A stretch of DNA of 64,000 nt from Allium sativum. Lineage: Eukaryota; Streptophyta; Magnoliopsida; Asparagales; Amaryllidaceae. The translations under genes were made by a program, and so were the position numbers. The stretch covers positions 314,810,922-314,874,921 of the forward strand of contig CM060926.1 of NCBI GenBank assembly GCA_030737875.1. The letters run 5' to 3'. Positions 58,251 to 64,000 of this stretch are shown here, in pieces. Each line of letters begins with the position of its first letter. The stretch's first letter is position 1. Below the pieces are notes generated by a model. It worked only from the letters and a program-made list of their open reading frames with translations, was not told where the DNA came from and searched no databases.

Positions 58251-59713
58251 GAATTTCCATTTGGGAATAATATCGTTGTTTGCACACCTTTTTTTCTTTG
58301 ATGGTTAAATCACAGACTATCGAAGTTTTGACTATTTTAACGTTGTTAATATGGAGAGACCGGCTGGATTATTATCCAAAGAACCACTATGTATTGGCAT
58401 AAGCGTTGCGAATCATATATGCCAAAGATAATTGAAGACGGAGTAAAGTGAAGGGCTGTTGTATAAATCTTAGATAACAGTGCTTAAGATGGATATACTG
58501 AATAGTACCTTCGGTTCATCCTGATCCTGGATGACTTGTATGGATGAATGTCTGACAGAGTATTTCCAGAAAGGTCACGTACATTGATCTCTTCAACCGT
58601 ACCAAGAGTGGAAGCGGAGAAGGAAACTTCTTTAGCTAACACATAATGTACTGTTGTAGACGTCAATTAGTGATTTTCGATGGATCTGACAATGTGGCAT
58701 TCGAAGTGAATCTAATGTGATGATAAAGCGTAACCTCAAGCCTCATCAACCGGTAAATGACAGAAATCGGGCAGGCAGCATGGCTATGTAGGACGCACCT
58801 ATCAGGGTGTATAATCACCTGATCTAGAGTTTCATTTACTTCTAAAAATCTATTGTTGATACTGTCCCATTCTGGAAACGGTTGCTGATCCCAACCGTTG
58901 GTGATATACATTCGATACACTCAAGCGAAATGAGTGGTCGGTCATGTGTGGCCAGGTTGCAAGATGTTCTTGTTGAACCCAATGTATTCCTCTCTAGAGG
59001 TACACTAGCGAAAGGTGGTTCCATACCTTGTCATAGTTGGAAATCCATTACCCAATACGTGCTTGCGGTTTTGATTGTATACTATATATGTAGAACGTGA
59101 GATGAAAGCGTTTCTGCTAGATGATTATTATATTGTGGTTGATAGACATTATTATAATATCAAAAAGGTTTTTGATAAAGATATTTTGAATTCTCATAAG
59201 GGAAAAACCCGTTCCGTTATACGGCGTGGTCTTATGAGATATCGTTTACTTGTTCGAACTGTTTAAACTGTTTTACTCACGCCAGTCCCATGACTGACCC
59301 GGAGTTTACTTTGTTTTGTTTTCCCTAAACTCTTGGGTGCCTAATTTTGTACAGGCAGTCAAGTAGTCGGTATTTACAGATATACTTGGAGAGCTTGGAG
59401 CAGGAGGCTTTAAGATCACATAGTTATTGTTTATTTCCGCTGTTTTGTAAGTGCCATACTTTGAAATGATATGTATATTCAAGTACAGATTTATATTTCA
59501 AAGATATGTTATCTATTATATGTTATTCGTTCCGCTGTGAGGTTCGTGTTACTCTGATGTTGTGTTCTTCTTCTTCTTCTATTCTAAGTTTCTATCTTAT
59601 CTATTCTCACCCTCTAATTTCTTTCATTAACAATTCGGTTATTTTCGATCCTTGGAGGTTCGATATGTGTTGTATATCGGATAACCAAGATCATCAAAAT
59701 CTGGGTCGTTGCA

Positions 59714-59718
59714 CAGAG
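59714..59718. other. Target site duplication of L5, right copy (CAGAG)
   Basis: Matches 41765-41769 exactly. Confidence 0.9.
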
Positions 59719-62076
59719 CTTGGCGGGTTTGCACACCAACGCTAGATTTACAAGCAATGTTGGATGCCCTTGGATTACTATTATTATTGAATATAAGGAG
59801 AAAGATTTACGCGAATTCATCTTAACACAACTAAGTTTTAAAGATTCGAAAAACCAATATAAGTATTTTAATTCCTCCACTCATTAAACAAAGACTACAA
59901 TTTATAATAGACTTCATGGCCATCACCTAAGAATCTCCCTTTGTACTAGTTGCACTTTTTCGCTTGTAATTCGGATTTTCATTATATTTCTTATTCGATC
60001 TTAGTTGAGAGGAAAAAAGTGCTATCAATTGACTAACAATTGTTAACTTTTTTTGTTATATCAAACCAAAATGAGTCATGTTTTCAAAAAAAGTGGTATG
60101 TTGTTACGACCTAAAATGGATGATGGTCCTATCTAAATGCACGAAAATGAAAAGAGAAAAAATAAAGAAAAATAAAAAGGATGCAATGCAGACTCCCCCC
60201 ACACTTGAAAAAAATCAGTGTACACACTGTAATATCGTTTCCTAAATTTGAAAGATAACACCCAAAGATGGATGAGATGCAAGATTATTTGTAAAATGAT
60301 ATGAAGTTTAACTACTATATGTGAATGCCAATCATATGCAAAATGAAATCTACGATGATGATGAATGTTTGCGAAAAATGAAAATTCCTTTTCCTTCCAC
60401 ACTTGCCTCTATCAAAATGATGTATGACGATTTCGTATCTGATTTTTGAGGTACAAGAGACATGTTAATAAATTCTAAAATAAAATTATTCTCTATGCAA
60501 ATTTTGTCATGACAATGAATTTTACTATTCATATGAGGATTACCATAATCCCATAAATTTGAGTGTTTGATCACAATTTCTTTTAATGATATGGAATTAA
60601 GATTATGTTTGAGACGTTCTATTTATTCATCCTCATTATTTAAAAGTTTAAGTTCGACTTCAAAAAGTTGCACAAAAGATATAGTAGACATTTTTATTGA
60701 AGTAAGCAAGCTTTATGAAGAGCTAAGTCCGACATCTCGTCTACGTATGTTCCTATCATGTCGAATTATCCTATTTCAGAATCAAAACCAGAAGAACAAC
60801 TCAAAAATTCGATTAAAACTAAGAATATGCACAACTCAGAACAAATTGAAAAATAAACTAACAAAACATTTTTTTTAGAAAAGAAAACAAAACAAATGAA
60901 AAGAAAATAGGCACTGACCCGGAAATAAAATAAAACCTAAACTAAAAAACGACTACACTAAATAAAATAAACTAAAAAACACAACTCAACTAAAAAAAAC
61001 TTAAAAACAAACTAAACAAAAACATTTTTAACTTTAAAACAAAACCAGTCACTCGGGTAAACTTAAAAAAAATAAACAAAGCTTACCTTGCCAAACAAGG
61101 AAAAAAACAAAAAAAGTGAACTATTGCAAACCCCAAACAAATGAAGGTGTATCACGTGCTCAACCTTCGATACCAGCAAGCTGGTCACCCTTTCATTAGA
61201 ACAAATCACGCCCTAAATATTCTCTCAGAGATGAAAAATGGATAAAATCTGCACTCTTTTCTTTTTAGAATCAAATCACATAAAATAAAATACCGAATTC
61301 GATTTGTGAAGAGGAATTGTGAGAAGAATTAGTATATATGGGAAGAGGAATTGTGATGTTTCGGTTTTCTGTTGCTCAATTCGAATCGGTCTGACTCGAG
61401 TTAGGTTTTTATTGCTCTTGGGTTCCGGTGTTTGTTGAAGGGCTTGTGGAAACTGTAGGTTGTCTGAACGGATTTGGATTTGTGGAGCTGCTGCAAATTG
61501 GGTTGAGGAAGTGTTGACTGTTGCAGGAGAGGTTAACGCCGAGTTAGTGGTTTTGGCTTAGTTAGCTTTTGAATTTTGTTCGGGAGATTGAGGGATTGGG
61601 CTGGTGACTTGCGTTGTGTGTGGCTTGAAGCAGGCAGTGTATCGAAGAAGGTGACAATGGTTTGTGACTGTGGCAGAAGGATGTGGTGAAGTTTGTGATT
61701 TTAGCAAGGGGAATGGGGTAGTGGTTGTGACTGTTTCTAGATGAAGAGAGAGGGGTTCGAAATGATCAGAAGGTGATGAACGTGGTATGTAGTATGGTGA
61801 TTGTGAGGTTGAGGGGGTGAATTGGTATGAACTGTGGTTTGTGAATTTGGTGAGCCTGAAGTTGTGGGGATTTTTGTTCGATGGAGGTGGATGTTGGATA
61901 TTTCGAGTTGTGAAGATGAATGGAGTTGTGAACGGTTTGAGGGGTGTGCTGAACTCTGATGGATTTGTGGGTGCATAAGCGAAGTTTGAGGCCTAAGTAG
62001 GTTGGTTATTTGGTGAGTCTGGGATGTAGAAGAGTCAGTAGGAAGGAAGTTTGTAATCTTTTATATTTTTGGGAAT
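59719..62076 (-). other. G1 internal sequence, non-coding
   Basis: No gag or pol motif found. It holds a CTCCCCCCACACTTG stretch near 60193, purine/AAAAC-rich sequence (60840-61130), and a G-rich + strand (61370-61980) with only short frames. Assigned to G1 because of its position between the L5 insertion and the primer site. Confidence 0.35.
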
Positions 62077-62784
62077 TGTTATTGTCACTTCATTTTCTAT
62101 TAGGGGGGCACAAATTTTAAGGACACTCCAGTTTTTTTAAATTGTTAAAGAGGGTCAATGTAGGTGACTAATTTATTTTTACTTCTTACGTTTTTACCCT
62201 TACTTCTAAAAGTTACTCACCTAAAATCATCAGTCCCCTAAATCACAAAACCCTAAATCGTTTCAACTGCAAATAACGTCAGGGCAAAATCGAAGAAAAT
62301 ATGGTGAGAACGAAGAAAACATAACTATCCTCTCTACTAGATCGTGGGATAGCGAAGAAGCTAATCGAAAAGTACAACTACGTGATATTGATCCTCATTC
62401 TTCTTTATTTCGATGGTTGTAGTTAAATTTCTTCATTCTGAAAGTCTTGATTTTGGTGTAATTGGTCATATCAACTCATCGAATTTTGAAAATTTTGGGG
62501 AATTACTGGACGTAATATTTTTATTTCGACAAGGAGATGTCATGATGTTTGTATTATTCGCTTTGGGGTGTCACTTTTTTTTACATCGGCATGAGGATGT
62601 CGTGATTAACCATTAAAAAATGGATTAATAAACATAAGAGTGAAATTAAGCCTAAATGGGTAATAAGGTAAAATTACATTTATTTGTTAAGGGGCTACTT
62701 TTCCATTGGTACTCCCCTTAATAATTTTCTTAAAAAATAAAAAATTGGCCCCTCTTAAAAATATTTGGAGTGTCAATAACAATG
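62077..62784. mobile_element. TIR element, non-autonomous, about 0.7 kb
   Basis: Left end TTGTTATTGTCACTTCATTT.. and right end (reverse complement) TTGTTATTGACACTCCAAAT.. are similar over about 38 bases, both running into an AGGGG(G)CACAA/AGGGGCCAA block. No clear target duplication, so the superfamily is open (MITE- or Mutator-like). Inside is a 67-residue frame at 62413-62616 with no recognised similarity. Confidence 0.55.
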
Positions 62785-63051
62785 TCCTTTTTTCCAGAAA
62801 ACTTGTACTAGAAGAAATGAAATCAAACGTAAAAGGAAAAGAAATAAATGAAAAGAGAGAAAATGATTGTTTTGAAAACAAGAAAGAAATTGGAAAATTG
62901 ACAATTTTTTCTTGGTTAGAAGATTACAGTATCATTGAATAATACTAAATCTAACTAATCAAGATTTTTTTTCTATATATACAAGAAAAAAAAAGGAAAA
63001 AAATTAACACGAATCGGATATTAAATAAATAATAAAATTTCATTGTTACCT
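62785..63051 (-). other. G1 leader next to the primer site, non-coding
   Basis: AT-rich with A and T runs. In the sense of a minus-strand element this would be the 5' untranslated region. No gene seen. Confidence 0.35.
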
Positions 63052-63068
63052 CCCTGGCAACGGCGCCA
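63052..63068 (-). other. Primer binding site, tRNA-Asp type (G1)
   Basis: TGGCGCCGTTGCCAGGG in element sense differs at one position from the complement of the plant tRNA-Asp 3' end. This primer type is known from Athila-like gypsy elements. It implies an LTR starting at about 63075 and an internal region to its left. Confidence 0.7.
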
Positions 63069-63074
63069 GAAACT

Positions 63075-63457
63075 TGTTTGACACTTTCTAATATACTAGT
63101 CTAAGAAGTACATAATATACTGCATGGCAAGTGGGTTAGATCTCGCTAGGCTGGACTGGAACCCATGACATATCGCACCATGTCGTAGTCTCTTAACAGC
63201 TCGTACAATGGTGCTTGTTAAGAGATGGTATTCTTGAAGTAGATCTCTGAAAACAGTTTTTTGTTGTTATTGAATTTAATGCAAACGTTAAGAGGGTTTC
63301 CTGTTTTTTGTTTAGAGTTTGGTAAAATTAAGAACAAGAGATGAGTAAAGAGTCAAGTTAGGAAATATCGTATATACATACGTGCATACATGACTTTTTA
63401 AAAGTCATCCACTACGTGTACAAAAAATATTGGTAACATTTGAAATGCCACCGGTAT
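63075..63457 (-). repeat. G1 LTR fragment, cut by A4
   Basis: Starts TGTTTGACACTTTCTA beside the primer site and ends where the A4 LTR begins. No coding content. Confidence 0.5.
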
Positions 63458-64000
63458 TGTAACACCCCATATTTTCTATTCACATTATAATAATGAATTC
63501 TAGAATACTTAATTTAAAATGTAAGAAATAAGGGAAACGGGCTACGCTATTGTGTTCGTCTCGGAATTCTAGTTGAGATAGAGTCCGAGTTTTCGTGAAT
63601 TGGACTTCGTATGAAGAAGTTATGGCTGTCGGAAGTTTCCAGAGATTTCGAATAAATTCAAACAGTTCGAAAACGAGTTCAAAACTTATACATAAGCCAG
63701 AAGCGGGCTGGGCGGGAAAATTCCCGCCGAGGTAGGTCGACCAGGGGGTCGACCCTAGTGTGGACCTCCCCCCTAGAGGTCGACCTGGCTCCCGGCCAGA
63801 TCTGAAATTTGAACTTCTGCTGACTTGCTGCTAAGTCACTAGGGTTTCTGGACGGTCCTGATCTGGTCTGAGTGGCTGTGATTAACCCTAGGTTCAATTG
63901 ACGGCTATAATCAAACTGAAATTCTATATAAACAACTCAATGCCTAACCTAAAAACACATAGAAAAATAAACCTAGAACTGAAATGCCGTCAGTAGAAGA
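63458..64000 (+). mobile_element. A4: family-A LTR, 5' end, runs out of the window
   Basis: Starts TGTAACACCCC without a polypurine tract before it, so it is a 5' or solo LTR. Collinear with A1's 3' LTR from 18873, including the palindrome GGCGGGAAAATTCCCGCC (63711-63728), a short GTCGAC cluster (63733-63788) and the TATA box CTATATAAAC (63924-63933). Confidence 0.88.

Larger units (their letters stand above)
41770..59713 (+). mobile_element. L5: family-L solo LTR, split by L6
   Basis: A single + orientation LTR made of 41770-43868 and 56925-59713 (about 4.9 kb), with TG..CA ends, CAGAG on both sides and no primer site, polypurine tract or internal region. This is the usual product of LTR-LTR recombination. 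Removing L6 makes the two parts collinear with the L6 LTR read in reverse complement (ACTTTATC joined to CAGAATTCA). Confidence 0.88.

Overview
This window is plant nuclear DNA made almost entirely of nested LTR retrotransposons. The evidence is initiator-Met-tRNA primer binding sites (TGGTATCAGAGC), chromovirus-type gag-pol, LTRs of 3.3 to 5.8 kb, and 5-bp target site duplications. I found no intact host gene, no tRNA or rRNA gene and no CRISPR array. The species cannot be named from the sequence; a repeat-rich flowering plant is the best reading. Three repeat groups account for most of the window: family A (Ty3/gypsy chromoviruses, Tekay/Del-like), family L (non-coding long-LTR elements) and an older, worn gypsy-like element (G1).

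Left part (1-30832): A1 is an autonomous-type chromovirus on the + strand whose 5' LTR is cut by the window start. Its gag-protease-RT-RNase H-integrase-chromodomain reading frame has several stops and frameshifts. Its RT is split at 2396/15909 by A2, a minus-strand gag-only relative arranged LTR-internal-LTR-internal-LTR and bounded by one CCCGC duplication. Its 3' LTR is split at 21433/30393 by A3, a second minus-strand gag-only relative (duplication TAACC). A2 and A3 lack protease and pol; their non-coding 3' parts and LTR landmarks match A1, so they look like deletion derivatives that depend on an A1-like helper.

Middle (30833-38538): right-hand parts of four family-L LTRs lie end to end in alternating orientation (L1 -, L2 +, L3 -, L4 +). 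The simplest explanation is serial nesting, each inside the next, with the left halves upstream of the window and A1 innermost. From 38539 to 39843 is unassigned DNA with a 64-bp tandem duplication and a possible CACTA-type end.

Right part (39844-63457): an old gypsy-like element, supported mainly by a tRNA-Asp-type primer site at 63052-63068, contains a family-L solo LTR (L5, +, duplication CAGAG). L5 is itself split by L6, a complete minus-strand non-coding element with two nearly identical LTRs of about 5.8 kb and a 1.5-kb internal region. A TIR-bearing element lies at 62077-62784. At 63458 the 5' end of another family-A LTR (A4) starts and runs out of the window.

The most interesting signal is inside the LTRs. 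Family-A LTRs carry a tandemly duplicated stem-loop of 51-53 nt whose stem sequence differs between elements with matching changes on both arms (compensatory variation). Beside it in A2 is a run of five further hairpins. Family-A LTRs also share a GTCGAC-rich cluster and an E2F-like GC palindrome upstream of a TATA box. Family L has its own short hairpin with compensatory differences.
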